The notes under the pieces were generated by a model that was not told where the DNA came from, made no database searches, and worked only from the letters and a program-made list of their open reading frames with translations. From Herbaspirillum chlorophenolicum (GTDB lineage Bacteria; Pseudomonadota; Gammaproteobacteria; Burkholderiales; Burkholderiaceae_D), in contig NZ_LFLT01000012.1 in assembly GCF_001189955.1 (NCBI RefSeq), forward strand, positions 1-64,000: 64,000 bases of DNA, given 5' to 3'. Each line of letters starts with the position of its first letter. The first letter of the stretch is position 1. Below, piece after piece: positions 10,301 to 18,643 of the stretch. A program made the position numbers and the translations under genes.

Positions 10301-10835
10301 TTTCGTGCGTACCAAGATATCGAGCCTTGAGCCTTCGCGCGAGCCGCGCAGCATGGCCGGCATCATCACCGGCGTGCGGGTGCAGATGACCCAGCGCGGC
10401 AAACTGGTGATCTGCACGCTGGACGACGGCACCGGCGTGATCGAAGCCACGATCTATAACGAAGTGTTCGAGCCGTTCAAGCACCTGATCAAGGAAGACG
10501 AGCTGCTGGTGGTGCAGGGCCGTGTTTCCGAAGACCGCTTCAATGGCGGCTTGCGGGTATCGGCCGAGAAGGTCATGGACCTGGGCGCGGCGCGTATCCA
10601 GTACGGTGTGCGCATGGTGGTGTCGATCAACAAGGCGATCGACGCCAACCTGTTGCGCGACGCGCTGTCGGCGCACCGCCAGGAGCAGGGCTTGCCGTTC
10701 GTGATGCGCTACCTGCAGGCGGATGCCGGCTGCGAGGTGGTGCTGGGGGATGCGTGGCGGATCAATCCTAGTGATAGTTTGCAGAGTGCGCTGGTGGCTT
10801 CTTTCGGCAAGGAGGCCGTGATTGTTGAGTATTGA
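7377..10835 (+). CDS. dnaE: DNA polymerase III subunit alpha
   Basis: A 1152-residue replicative polymerase. The N-terminal PHP domain opens with HLRLHSEYSIVDG (residues 8-20). The palm carries PDFDIDF (about 405-411) with the catalytic Asp pair, GPGRGSGAGS lies just before it, and the thumb/fingers include GYGFNKSHAAAYA (about 750). A C-terminal OB fold (MAGIITGVRVQ, from about 992) precedes the tau-binding tail. Length is that of a normal proteobacterial DnaE, not the error-prone DnaE2. The start is placed at 7377 because homologues begin a few residues before the HLHLHSE-type motif; the in-frame ATG at 7311 would overrun the putative promoter. The gene is not in an obvious operon. Confidence 0.97.
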   Translation: MTTPQFVHLRLHSEYSIVDGLVRIDDVVQAAAKDGQAAMAVTDLTNLFGMVKFYKAARGKGIKPIAGCDIWITNDADREKPARLLLLVKNHHGYLQLCELLSRAWLENIYKGRAEVRMEWLDALRRQEGGNGLIALSGAQGGDVGQAIDNSNIALAEECAKRWADIFPGAYYLEIQRAGHPNMDIQVRQTVALGARLGLPTVATHPIQFQSTEEFIAHEARTCIAEGEILANARRVRRFNDQQYFKSQAEMAELFADLPGAIANTIEIAKRCNLVLQLGKPQLPDFPTPDGMTIDDFLVAQTKAGLVERLKHLYPDEVQREKERPRYEARLQFENDTIIKMKFPGYFLIVADFIQWAKNNGVPVGPGRGSGAGSLVAYCLLITDLDPLRYNLLFERFLNPERVSMPDFDIDFCQEGRDRVIQYVKDRYGKEAVSQIATFGTMAAKGAVRDVGRVLDLGYNFCDGISKLIPFKPGKLVTLADAIEEEPLLKERLENEEEVKQLMGLAQQVEGIARNIGMHAGGVLIAPGKLTDFCPLYTQGGDAGVVSQYDKDDVEAVGLVKFDFLGLTTLTILDRAERYIRMLDPAMADFDLAKLPLNDRASYDLLTKAKTVAVFQLESRGMQGMLKDARPDRFEDIIALVALYRPGPMDLIPDFCKRKHGEAFDYPDPRTEGILSETYGIMVYQEQVMQMAQVIGGYSLGGADLLRRAMGKKKAEEMAKHRELFREGAAKNGLSTEKADEIFDLMEKFAGYGFNKSHAAAYALLSYYTAYLKAHHPAAFMAANLSLAMEDTDKVKILIEDAIDICKLSILPPDINQSDYRFMPVGEPGKKATQVRYGLGAVKGAGQNAIESILEARKEGPFKDLFDFAKRVDKKQINRRTIDSLIRAGAFDCFKVDRAILQASVNLAWESAEQAEKSANQVSLFGGDDSDLEAPLEYVQVTPWSDKQRLTEEKGALGFYLSGHLFSAYEKEVRRFVRTKISSLEPSREPRSMAGIITGVRVQMTQRGKLVICTLDDGTGVIEATIYNEVFEPFKHLIKEDELLVVQGRVSEDRFNGGLRVSAEKVMDLGAARIQYGVRMVVSINKAIDANLLRDALSAHRQEQGLPFVMRYLQADAGCEVVLGDAWRINPSDSLQSALVASFGKEAVIVEY

Positions 10836-10905
10836 GAATTCGGGAGATGGCCACAAGCTTGCGCTGCCGCAACGGTAGAATTGCAGGTTTTGGCTGATCG
10901 GGACA

Positions 10906-10927
10906 GCCTGCCGCAGCTTCGGCAGGC
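10906..10927. repeat. perfect hairpin between dnaE and msbA
   Basis: GCCTGCCG (10906-10913) / CGGCAGGC (10920-10927) with a six-base loop. It has no T-run, so it may be a weak or Rho-associated stop or an mRNA end-protecting hairpin for dnaE. The same eight-base arms recur as a hairpin at 60192-60220. Confidence 0.4.
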
Positions 10928-10980
10928 GATCATGCAATGTCGCGGGCGCCACTCCAGGCGCTCGCTTTTGGAATCAAAGA

Positions 10981-12765
10981 ATGAAACTGAACATTTCGCC
11001 GTACTTCACCCGCCTGTTGCACATGCACAAGCCTTATCGCTGGCGCTTGACACTGGCTTTCGTCGCCATGGCGGTGACAGCGGGCACCGAGCCGGTGGTC
11101 CCGTATATCTTCCAGGTGCTGCTCGACAAGGGGTTCGTCGGTAAGCCGGCGTTTTCGCTATGGCTGGTGCCGGTGGCGGTGATCGGTATTTTCGTCATCC
11201 GTGGCGCCTCTACCTTCGCCAGCAGCTACCTGATGACATGGGTGACCACGCGGATACTGAACGAAGTGCGCGGGCAGATGTTTGCGCGCATGCTAGATTT
11301 TCCGCTGGCCTTCTATGCCACCAACAGCGTTGGCAAGGTAATCAATTCCATCATGTTTGAAGTGCAGGGCATCACTGACATGGTGACCCGCATCTTCACT
11401 TCTATCATCCGGTCGGCGCTAACGGTGCTGGGCCTTTTGGCCTGGCTGCTGTATCTGAACTGGGTGCTGACCACTGTCACACTGGTCTTGCTGCCGCTGT
11501 TGGCGATTGTGGTGCGCTTTACCAGCCGTAACCTCAAGAAACTGAATCAGGATTCGCTGCGCGTGAATGCCGAGCTGACCCAGGTGATCGAAGAGTCGAC
11601 GCGCGCCCAGCAAGTCATCAAGATCTTCGGTGGACAGGATTTCGAAAAACAGCGTTTCCATGAGAACTCGGAAAACCTGCGCCGCTACACCATGCGCATG
11701 ACCAAGACATTCTCTTCCACCGTGCCGATCACGCAATTCATGACCGCATCGGCGGTGGCGATCGTGATCGTCATGGCGCTGATCCAGTCGGGCAACGGCC
11801 AGATTACCGTGGGCGGTTTCGTTTCCTTCATTACCGCCATGCTGATGTTGCTGACTCCGCTGAAGCAATTGGCAGAAGTCAACGGTCCCCTGCAGCGCGG
11901 CATGGCCGCAGCTGAAGCAGTGTTCAATCTGATTGACATGCCGACCGAGCGCACCGGCGGCCGTACGCTGGAAAAGCGCGCCGCCGGCAAGATCGACCTG
12001 GTCGACCTGTGTTTCAGCTACCCCGAGCGTGACCAGTTGGCGCTGGATCATGTGAATTTGAGCGTGAATGCGGGCGAGACCGTGGCGTTCGTCGGCATGT
12101 CCGGCGGCGGAAAATCGACGCTGGTTAACATGATTCCCGGCTTCTATTCGGCCACATCCGGTCAGATCTTGTTGGACGGCGAGCCTATCGAAGACATTTC
12201 GCTACGCAGCCTGCGCCAACAGATCGCGATGGTCAGCCAGAACGTGGTGCTGTTCAACGGCACCATCATCGACAACGTGGCTTACGGCGACCCCCATCCC
12301 GATTTGGCCAAGGTCGAGGCAGCATTGGAGGCCGCCCATCTGGGTGATCTGATGAAGGAACTGCACGATGGCATTCATACCGTGATCGGCGACAACGGTT
12401 CGCGCCTGTCCGGCGGACAGCGCCAGCGCCTGGCGATCGCCCGTGCGATCTACAAGAATGCACCCATACTGATTCTCGATGAGGCCACTTCTGCACTCGA
12501 TACCGAATCCGAGCGTGCAGTGCAGGCGGCCCTGGATTGGCTGATGGAAGGCCGTACGACCTTCGTGATCGCCCACCGCCTGTCGACGGTGGAACGTGCT
12601 GACCGCATTGTGGTGCTATCGGCCGGCCAGGTGGTCGAAATCGGTTCGCATCAGGAGTTGCTGGAAAAGAACGGCGCCTATGCCAAGCTATATCACCTGC
12701 AATTCTCGGGTGAAGGCACCGAACAGGATGAAGTCAAGTTGCAGCAATTGAAGAAACTGCTCTGA
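10981..12765 (+). CDS. msbA: lipid A export ATP-binding/permease protein
   Basis: A 594-residue half-size ABC exporter that flips core-lipid A across the inner membrane. Six transmembrane helices occupy about 20-320; the ATPase domain has Walker A GMSGGGKST (about 372-380), signature LSGGQ (about 477), Walker B ILILDEATSALD (about 497) and the H-loop IAHRLST. The C-terminus after about 575 is a short charged tail. It is the first gene of a same-strand run containing four glycosyltransferases and an O-antigen ligase, which supports MsbA over a generic multidrug exporter. Confidence 0.93.
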   Translation: MKLNISPYFTRLLHMHKPYRWRLTLAFVAMAVTAGTEPVVPYIFQVLLDKGFVGKPAFSLWLVPVAVIGIFVIRGASTFASSYLMTWVTTRILNEVRGQMFARMLDFPLAFYATNSVGKVINSIMFEVQGITDMVTRIFTSIIRSALTVLGLLAWLLYLNWVLTTVTLVLLPLLAIVVRFTSRNLKKLNQDSLRVNAELTQVIEESTRAQQVIKIFGGQDFEKQRFHENSENLRRYTMRMTKTFSSTVPITQFMTASAVAIVIVMALIQSGNGQITVGGFVSFITAMLMLLTPLKQLAEVNGPLQRGMAAAEAVFNLIDMPTERTGGRTLEKRAAGKIDLVDLCFSYPERDQLALDHVNLSVNAGETVAFVGMSGGGKSTLVNMIPGFYSATSGQILLDGEPIEDISLRSLRQQIAMVSQNVVLFNGTIIDNVAYGDPHPDLAKVEAALEAAHLGDLMKELHDGIHTVIGDNGSRLSGGQRQRLAIARAIYKNAPILILDEATSALDTESERAVQAALDWLMEGRTTFVIAHRLSTVERADRIVVLSAGQVVEIGSHQELLEKNGAYAKLYHLQFSGEGTEQDEVKLQQLKKLL

Positions 12766-12794
12766 AACACGGGCGAATATTCAAAGAAAAACGT

Positions 12795-13991
12795 ATGACC
12801 AAACAAGTTGACGCAGGATCGCTTCCCATGTTGAGCCAGATCGTCCCGCCCGAGGTGTTGCAGAAGTCGAACAAGATCCTGTTCGTGGCGCACCTCGCTT
12901 TGGGTGACTTTACCTATATGCAGGCTTGCTTCAAGGCTTTTGCTGAAGCCTATCCGCATATCAAGATCCACTTGTGGGTGGACGAAGTACGGCGCACCTA
13001 TGACTTCCGCCAATGGAGGCACCTGCAGAAATACGTCGTGTTCGACTGGTTGCAGACTTGCCCGATGTTCGAGAAACTCTACACCAAGACCTACAGTCCT
13101 TTTGTGCTGCGCGATTCGATCCGGGAAGCCCAGGCCGAGGACTACCCTGTCGTCGTTTCCTTTGGACTGGCGCGTCGCCCGATGTATGCCAAGATGGTAC
13201 GCAAGATCAGCAAAAAGGGCTTTGTTGTGGCAATGACGAAGCGGGTGCGCTTCTATGATTTCCGCAAGCACATGATTTATGGGGCGCTCGATGGTGCCAT
13301 TCCGGTGTATTCGCATGACAGGACGCTGCATGTGAGCGATGTCTATGCAAACTGGTTCACCGGCCTGTTCGGCATCCAGGTTCCGCATGAAAAGCGCGTG
13401 CCGGTAATGGACGTGCCGCAGCAGTGGAAAGACGATGCCTTGCGCCAGCTGGAGGAGTGGAGTGTTGCCGCCAAGGATCGGCGCAAGCATCCTTTGGTAT
13501 TCCTTAACGCTTTCGCCAAACCGCCCGAGCGATCCTGGCCGCTGGCCAAGGTGACTGAGCTGGTACGTCGCATGCAGGCCGATCCCAAGTGGGCCGAGGC
13601 GGATTTCGTCATCAATACCATTCCAGAACAATGGGATAGTACTCAGAGAGAAGTGCTGGCCGCCGGTGTCCCGCGTGTTCGCCTGTTCAGCGCGCACGAC
13701 CACTTCTTCCAGTTACCCGCCATGCTGGAACAGAGCGACCTGATTGTCACCGTGGAGACTTCCATCATGCATCTGGCCAACGCAGTGCGCGTGCCGGTGG
13801 TTGCGCTGATGCGCCAGATCAATCCTGAGTGGGCGCCGATCGATGCCGCCAACACCAATATCGTGTACACCCCCGAGCATGAAGACTGGATTAACAAGAT
13901 CAGCGTTGATACGGTGATGGAGTTCCTGCACATGCCGATGGGCAGTGCGCCGCGCTTCACGCCCACGCAGCTGCAACGGATGGCCCGCTGA
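12795..13991 (+). CDS. glycosyltransferase family 9 protein (paralogue 1 of 3)
   Basis: A 398-residue GT-B protein of the heptosyltransferase (GT9) superfamily, expected on the cytoplasmic face of the inner membrane building the LPS core. It starts with KILFVAHLALGDFTYMQ, in place of the usual KILxIRxxxLGD, and ends with the donor-site segment VETSIMHLANAVRVPVVALM followed by PEWAPID, which corresponds to the D/E-x-x-x-MH...PxW motif of GT9. It shares this layout almost position for position with the genes at 13993 and 16145, so all three are duplicates. The sugar transferred cannot be deduced. Only a weak AAAGAAA ribosome site precedes the ATG; it lies 29 bases after msbA. Confidence 0.85.
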   Translation: MTKQVDAGSLPMLSQIVPPEVLQKSNKILFVAHLALGDFTYMQACFKAFAEAYPHIKIHLWVDEVRRTYDFRQWRHLQKYVVFDWLQTCPMFEKLYTKTYSPFVLRDSIREAQAEDYPVVVSFGLARRPMYAKMVRKISKKGFVVAMTKRVRFYDFRKHMIYGALDGAIPVYSHDRTLHVSDVYANWFTGLFGIQVPHEKRVPVMDVPQQWKDDALRQLEEWSVAAKDRRKHPLVFLNAFAKPPERSWPLAKVTELVRRMQADPKWAEADFVINTIPEQWDSTQREVLAAGVPRVRLFSAHDHFFQLPAMLEQSDLIVTVETSIMHLANAVRVPVVALMRQINPEWAPIDAANTNIVYTPEHEDWINKISVDTVMEFLHMPMGSAPRFTPTQLQRMAR

Positions 13992-13992
13992 A

Positions 13993-15108
13993 ATGCCGCT
14001 CATTCCTGCACAGCGCCTGGCTGCAGCTGACAAGATCCTGTTCATCGCTCACCTGGCGATCGGTGATTTCACGTACCTGCAGAACTTCTTCAAGGCTTTC
14101 GCCGAAGCCAATCCACATCTCAAGGTGCACATCTGGATCGACGAGGTACGGCGTACGGGCGACCAGGCCAAATGGGGCTACCTGAAGAACTACGCCCTGT
14201 ACGATTGGGCGGAGAACTGTCCTTTCTTTGACAAGGTCTATCGGCGCACCTACAGTCCGCAATTGCTGGCCGCATCGATCGCCGAGGCGCGCGCGGAACA
14301 TTACCCGCTGGTGGTATCGCTGGCCACATTGCGCCCGGCGCAGTATGCCGGGCTGGCACGCGCCGCCGGCGGGCCCGATGCCTGGGTGGTTGGCATGAAG
14401 CGCAAGCCGCGCTGGTATGCCCCTTCTGATTTTTTTGCCTACGGTAAGCTGGATGCATCGTTCGCTCCGTTTGCAGGATTTGCGGGATACCACATTACCG
14501 ATGTCTACGCCGACTGGTTCCGCCAGTTGTCGGGACTTGCGGTCGACGGAGCGGCACGCTATCCCTTCGTCGACATTCCGCAGCAATGGCGTGACGCCGT
14601 GGCTGGACAATTGGCGAAATGGGGCGTGACGCCCGATGTTCCGGGCTTGGCGACAGGCAAGCCGCGCCTGGTTTTCATCAATCCATTCGCCAAAACCAGG
14701 AAACGTTGCTGGCCGGTACCCAAGGTTGTGGACTTGATCGGCGCCTTGCAGCAGATGGATGAATGGCGCGCCACAACGTTCGTAATCAATGCCACGCCGC
14801 AGGAGATCGAGCAGGCCAAGGCACAGGTCGCAGATCGTTTGCCGCCCAACACCCACTGGTTCAGTGCGCAACAGAACTTCTTTCAGCTGCCTGCCCTCCT
14901 GCAGCGCAGTGGCCTGATCATTTCGGTCGAGACCGCCGTCATGCATCTGGCCAACGCCGTGCATGTTCCGGTAGTGGCGCTCATGCGCAGGAAGAATCCC
15001 GAGTGGGCGCCGATCGATCGTGAGCGTAGCACCGTCATCATGGCGGCCAAACGCAGCGACTGGGTTGACGCCATCGACGTGCAGGAAGTGCTGGAGGTGT
15101 TGCGATGA
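13993..15108 (+). CDS. glycosyltransferase family 9 protein (paralogue 2 of 3)
   Basis: A 371-residue paralogue of the preceding gene, with KILFIAHLAIGDFTYLQ near the N-terminus and VETAVMHLANAVHVPVVALM then PEWAPID near the C-terminus. It lacks the short N-terminal extension of paralogue 1. The ATG at 13993 lies one base after the upstream stop, so the two are translated together; an in-frame start at 13945 inside the upstream gene is less likely. It ends in an ATGA overlap with the GT8 gene. It probably adds a core sugar related to that added by its neighbours. Confidence 0.85.
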   Translation: MPLIPAQRLAAADKILFIAHLAIGDFTYLQNFFKAFAEANPHLKVHIWIDEVRRTGDQAKWGYLKNYALYDWAENCPFFDKVYRRTYSPQLLAASIAEARAEHYPLVVSLATLRPAQYAGLARAAGGPDAWVVGMKRKPRWYAPSDFFAYGKLDASFAPFAGFAGYHITDVYADWFRQLSGLAVDGAARYPFVDIPQQWRDAVAGQLAKWGVTPDVPGLATGKPRLVFINPFAKTRKRCWPVPKVVDLIGALQQMDEWRATTFVINATPQEIEQAKAQVADRLPPNTHWFSAQQNFFQLPALLQRSGLIISVETAVMHLANAVHVPVVALMRRKNPEWAPIDRERSTVIMAAKRSDWVDAIDVQEVLEVLR

Positions 15109-16088
15109 GCGCCATGGCGCAGATAACTGCGCCATCCGGGAATACGGATACCTTCCACGTGGTGTTTTGCGTGGATGACCGCTATTTTCGCTGCATGGGA
15201 GCGACCATCGCTTCCATCATCGCCAATAATGCGGAGCGGAATTTTGTCTTCCATGTGCTGGCGACCAAGGTATCAGAGGATAACCGCCGCCGCTTCGAGA
15301 GCCTGGCCCAGCGGCCCGGCATCACGGTGTATCTGCACTTGCTCGACGCTGCGCTGTTCTCACGCTTCGATCAGTACACCAAGTCGTCCTATTATTCTTC
15401 TGCCATCTTCGCGCGGCTGGTGATTCCGGACATTCTTAAGTCTTATACCGACCGTGTGCTTTATCTGGATGCCGACATCCTTTGCGTAGGTAGCATCGAC
15501 GAGCTGGCACGACTCGATCTGGCAGATGACATCGCCATCGTAGTGCCTGACGCCGAGGCGACCACGCGGCGCCGCGTGGAGGCGCTCAAACTGAAGCATC
15601 CAAGCTACTTCAATTCGGGCATGCTGTACATCAACATCCCGAAGTGGATCGAAGCCGGGATCACCCAGCAAACTATCGATGCCATTTTGAAAGACGGCGA
15701 GAACTTTCGTTTCCCCGATCAGGATGCCCTTAATGTAGTGCTGGATGGGCGTGCGCGCTTTGTCGGCGTGCGCTGGAATTACCTCTATGGATTGGTTGGC
15801 GACCTGGAGAACAACCGCCCCGCGCTGGCCATTCCCGCGGGAGCGGCAACCTTCATCCACTTCGCAGGTTCGGTCAAGCCATGGGGCGTCTGGAGCGGGC
15901 ATGATTCCGTGCGCCTGTTCCAGAAGTACCATGCGCTTTCGGCGTGGTCGGATCAGCCGCTCGACCTGGAGCCGACCAACTACAAGGAACTGCGCATGCA
16001 TTCGCGCTTCCAATGGGCGCGCGGCAACCGGCTGGACAGTCTGCGCTGGTACTGGCGCTACCTTCTGGTGCGCCGCGCGCGTAAGTGA
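15105..16088 (+). CDS. glycosyltransferase family 8 protein (WaaJ/RfaJ-like)
   Basis: A 327-residue GT8 enzyme. The N-terminus has HVVFCVDDRYFRCMGATIAS, the nucleotide-sugar binding start of the family; YLDADIL carries the DxD metal motif; FNSGMLYINIPKW and the later FPDQDALNVV are the acceptor-region signatures; and FIHFAGSVKPW is the C-terminal metal-ligand His motif. GT8 members in LPS loci transfer glucose or galactose from UDP-sugars with retention, so a Glc or Gal addition to the core is likely. The ATG overlaps the stop of GT9 paralogue 2 (ATGA). The C-terminus is basic, in keeping with membrane association. Confidence 0.88.
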   Translation: MSAMAQITAPSGNTDTFHVVFCVDDRYFRCMGATIASIIANNAERNFVFHVLATKVSEDNRRRFESLAQRPGITVYLHLLDAALFSRFDQYTKSSYYSSAIFARLVIPDILKSYTDRVLYLDADILCVGSIDELARLDLADDIAIVVPDAEATTRRRVEALKLKHPSYFNSGMLYINIPKWIEAGITQQTIDAILKDGENFRFPDQDALNVVLDGRARFVGVRWNYLYGLVGDLENNRPALAIPAGAATFIHFAGSVKPWGVWSGHDSVRLFQKYHALSAWSDQPLDLEPTNYKELRMHSRFQWARGNRLDSLRWYWRYLLVRRARK

Positions 16089-16144
16089 GAGTACGGGTCT
16101 TCTGCACCAGCAAACTACAATTCCTGCGATCAGAAAGAACATAC

Positions 16145-17242
16145 ATGGCTGACCAACTGGTTCCCGCCGAGCTGCTCGAGAAGGCGGATAAGATCCTTTT
16201 CGTCGCCCATCTTGCGCTGGGCGACTTCACCTATATGCAGAACTGCTTTCGCGCATTTGCCGAAGCATATCCGCATATCCGCATGCATTTATGGGTAGAT
16301 GAGGTCCGGCGTACTTCAGATGCTTCCCAATGGGAGTATTTAAGCAAATATTCGCTCTATGATTGGGTCAAAGCATGCGGCCTGTTCGACAAGATCTACG
16401 ATAAGACTTATAGTCCAGCGCTTTACAAGCAGTCGATTTCGCAAGCGCAGCAGGAACAGTATCCGATCGTGGTGTCGTTTGCCGTTCTACGGCGGCACCT
16501 GTATGCGGAGCTGGCGCGCAAGCTTGGTCACAATGGTTTTGTCGTCGGACAGAAAAAGCGCGTACGGTTGCTGGATATTCGTAAGCATCTGGCTTATCGC
16601 AAGCTGGATGCGCATATACCTGCTTACAGTACTTCCGATCTGAATGGCCGCCATATCAGCGCTATCTATGCCGGATGGTTCGAGCAACTATTCGGTATGG
16701 CGATTCCTGAAGCGCACCGTTTTCCCTATATTGATATTCCGCAAGAATGGCAACGGCGGGCTCACGAGGATTTGCGCCGGGCCGGGATTCCAGAGGGCAG
16801 TAAATTGGTTTTCCTGAATGCTTTTTCTAAATCGGAAGAGCGTAGCTGGCCACTGGAACGAATGATTGAACTGGCGCAACGGATGCGTGAACGGAGCGCT
16901 TGGAAGGATGCGCATTTCATCATTAACTGCGTACCGGAAAAGATGGCGCAAGCGCGCCATCTGTTTACAGATGGTGCATACGGGCTGCACTTGTTCAGCG
17001 CGGATGAGAATTTTTTTCAACTACCAGCCACGCTCGCGTTGTGTTCCTTGATTGTGTCGGTCGAAACGGCGATCATGCATTTGGCCAATGCTGTGCATGT
17101 ACCGGTCGTCGCGCTGATGCGCCAGACGAGTCCGGAATGGGAGCCGATCGATGCCGCCTCCAGCAAAGTGCTCAGGGTTAGGACGCGTAAAGGATGGGTT
17201 ACGGAGATATCCGTGGATGATGTACTTATTGGTGTTGAATAG
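16145..17242 (+). CDS. glycosyltransferase family 9 protein (paralogue 3 of 3)
   Basis: A 365-residue third GT9 paralogue, with KILFVAHLALGDFTYMQ and VETAIMHLANAVHVPVVALM then PEWEPID. By eye it is closer to paralogue 1 than to paralogue 2 in the N-terminal half. Codon and base usage shift through this gene: it is clearly AT-richer than msbA and the first two paralogues, and that composition continues through the O-antigen ligase. The start is ATG 16145; upstream AAAGAA is a weak ribosome site and the in-frame extension to 16085 overlaps the GT8 gene. Confidence 0.83.
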   Translation: MADQLVPAELLEKADKILFVAHLALGDFTYMQNCFRAFAEAYPHIRMHLWVDEVRRTSDASQWEYLSKYSLYDWVKACGLFDKIYDKTYSPALYKQSISQAQQEQYPIVVSFAVLRRHLYAELARKLGHNGFVVGQKKRVRLLDIRKHLAYRKLDAHIPAYSTSDLNGRHISAIYAGWFEQLFGMAIPEAHRFPYIDIPQEWQRRAHEDLRRAGIPEGSKLVFLNAFSKSEERSWPLERMIELAQRMRERSAWKDAHFIINCVPEKMAQARHLFTDGAYGLHLFSADENFFQLPATLALCSLIVSVETAIMHLANAVHVPVVALMRQTSPEWEPIDAASSKVLRVRTRKGWVTEISVDDVLIGVE

Positions 17243-17258
17243 TTGGTGTGATGCTCAA

Positions 17259-17363
17259 ATGAGAAAAATAAAGATTCGAAGTGGTATCGCAGTTAATGCC
17301 GGCAATGATGGCTTAAGGAGTGCATACGTAGGGATAAATTTCGTATGTGAGGGGAAAACATGA
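17259..17363 (+). CDS. possible 34-residue ORF overlapping the ligase start
   Basis: A short frame from ATG 17259 ends in TGA overlapping the ligase ATG as ATGA. The product is basic at the N-terminus, with no recognisable domain or signal. It has no convincing ribosome binding site of its own. It could be a coupling or leader ORF for the ligase, or chance. Reported because it fills the whole gap between two operon genes. Confidence 0.2.
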   Translation: MRKIKIRSGIAVNAGNDGLRSAYVGINFVCEGKT

Positions 17364-18643
17364 CCAAACAGTCATCGATGCCGGCATTCGTCAAGCAACT
17401 CTTGTTCGTAGTGATCGTAGTTTTCGTCACGCTTGGATTGTCAGTTGATCGCTTGGCAGGTGTCTGTTTTTATTTATTGGTACTGTTGAGCCTGGTTGCC
17501 ATTTTTATCCGGGGGCGAGAGAGCATCGTTGCGTATGTACATTCATGGCGACGCTTTTGGATTTTCTATCTGGCGATGTCCGCTTTTACGTTGTGCATAC
17601 TGCTGAACCAGATAGTCGTTGGCAATGGAACTTTGAAGGACCTGAATATCGGATTCAGATTCATGGCGTTCATCACCATGTTTTGGGCCTTCCAGCAGTT
17701 GGAGCGCAGGCATTTTCGCCTACTGGGCTTCATGTTCGGGGTCGGCGCATTGGTAGCTACCGCTAAGACGTACTTTATGACTAGTGGCGGAGCCGTCCGT
17801 AGCTATTCCAATTTTATGCCTATCATTGCGTATACGGAATTGGCAATGATGCTGGGAGCATTGGCCGTATTGTCTATCAAATGGGATGATGAGATATTAT
17901 CTAGTCGACTTCGCTTGCTGTCGATGATCTTTAAATTGACTGCCGGGGGAGGTGGGTTGTATTCGGTCTACTTGTACCAATCGCGCGGCGCATGGCTGGC
18001 TATTCCCATTTTTGTCGTGACTGGCTGTCTTACCTTCATGTCGCGAAGTGGCTTGCTCCGGAAGATGGCGGTGGCATTGGCGATTCTGCTGGTGATTGGC
18101 GGTATTTATGGATCGACTAGCGCAGTGCGCGAACGGTTTATGCAGGCAGGAATCGATATCAATGGTATCAGGCAGAATGGCAATATGGATTCGTCTCTGG
18201 GGACTCGTTACCAGCTTTGGAAGGCATCGCTTACGATCTTTAAGGAACACCCGCTGGTGGGGGTCGGTGTGAACGGTTATTCAAAAGCATTGGAAGATGT
18301 GGCCGACAGAGGGCTGATCACTGCCGAGAGCGCTAAACTGCCGCATTCCCACAACGAGTTTTTGTTTATTGCGGTTCTGTTTGGTTCTGTTGGCATTGTG
18401 AGCTTACTAGCGCTCTATTTTGTGCCGCTCTGGTATTTTTTGCGGGGATTTGGATTAAATAATCCGAAGGCCGACGCCGCAGTGCTCATGGGGGCATCCT
18501 TGTGCCTGTCCTACATTGCTGATGGCCTTGTGGATGTGATGTTCGTATGGCGTGAATGCGCCTTGTTTTACACCATCATGGCCGCATTGCTGATGGCTGC
18601 AGTTAAACACTTTCGCGAACCTGGCGCCGCTTACCATCGATAA
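17360..18643 (+). CDS. waaL: O-antigen ligase / Wzy-type polymerase family membrane protein
   Basis: A 427-residue polytopic inner-membrane protein with about ten to twelve hydrophobic segments and a large periplasmic loop between about 225 and 320. That loop has the Wzy_C features: SRGAWLA before it, GTRYQLWKASLTIFKEHP, VGVGVNGY, and LPHSHNEFLFIAVLFG with the conserved His. The ligase joins undecaprenyl-linked O-antigen to lipid A-core in the periplasm. Its position as the last gene of an msbA-glycosyltransferase operon favours WaaL over an O-antigen polymerase, though sequence alone cannot separate them. GAGGGG at 17350-17354 region serves as ribosome site. Base composition is AT-rich relative to the window. 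Confidence 0.8.
   Translation: MTKQSSMPAFVKQLLFVVIVVFVTLGLSVDRLAGVCFYLLVLLSLVAIFIRGRESIVAYVHSWRRFWIFYLAMSAFTLCILLNQIVVGNGTLKDLNIGFRFMAFITMFWAFQQLERRHFRLLGFMFGVGALVATAKTYFMTSGGAVRSYSNFMPIIAYTELAMMLGALAVLSIKWDDEILSSRLRLLSMIFKLTAGGGGLYSVYLYQSRGAWLAIPIFVVTGCLTFMSRSGLLRKMAVALAILLVIGGIYGSTSAVRERFMQAGIDINGIRQNGNMDSSLGTRYQLWKASLTIFKEHPLVGVGVNGYSKALEDVADRGLITAESAKLPHSHNEFLFIAVLFGSVGIVSLLALYFVPLWYFLRGFGLNNPKADAAVLMGASLCLSYIADGLVDVMFVWRECALFYTIMAALLMAAVKHFREPGAAYHR

Noticed and set aside
7665-10952. 1095-codon open frame antisense to dnaE
   Set aside because: GC-rich codon bias of dnaE keeps the antisense frame free of stops; the translation is His/Gln/Asp/Val-rich without any domain, and dnaE is certain on the other strand.
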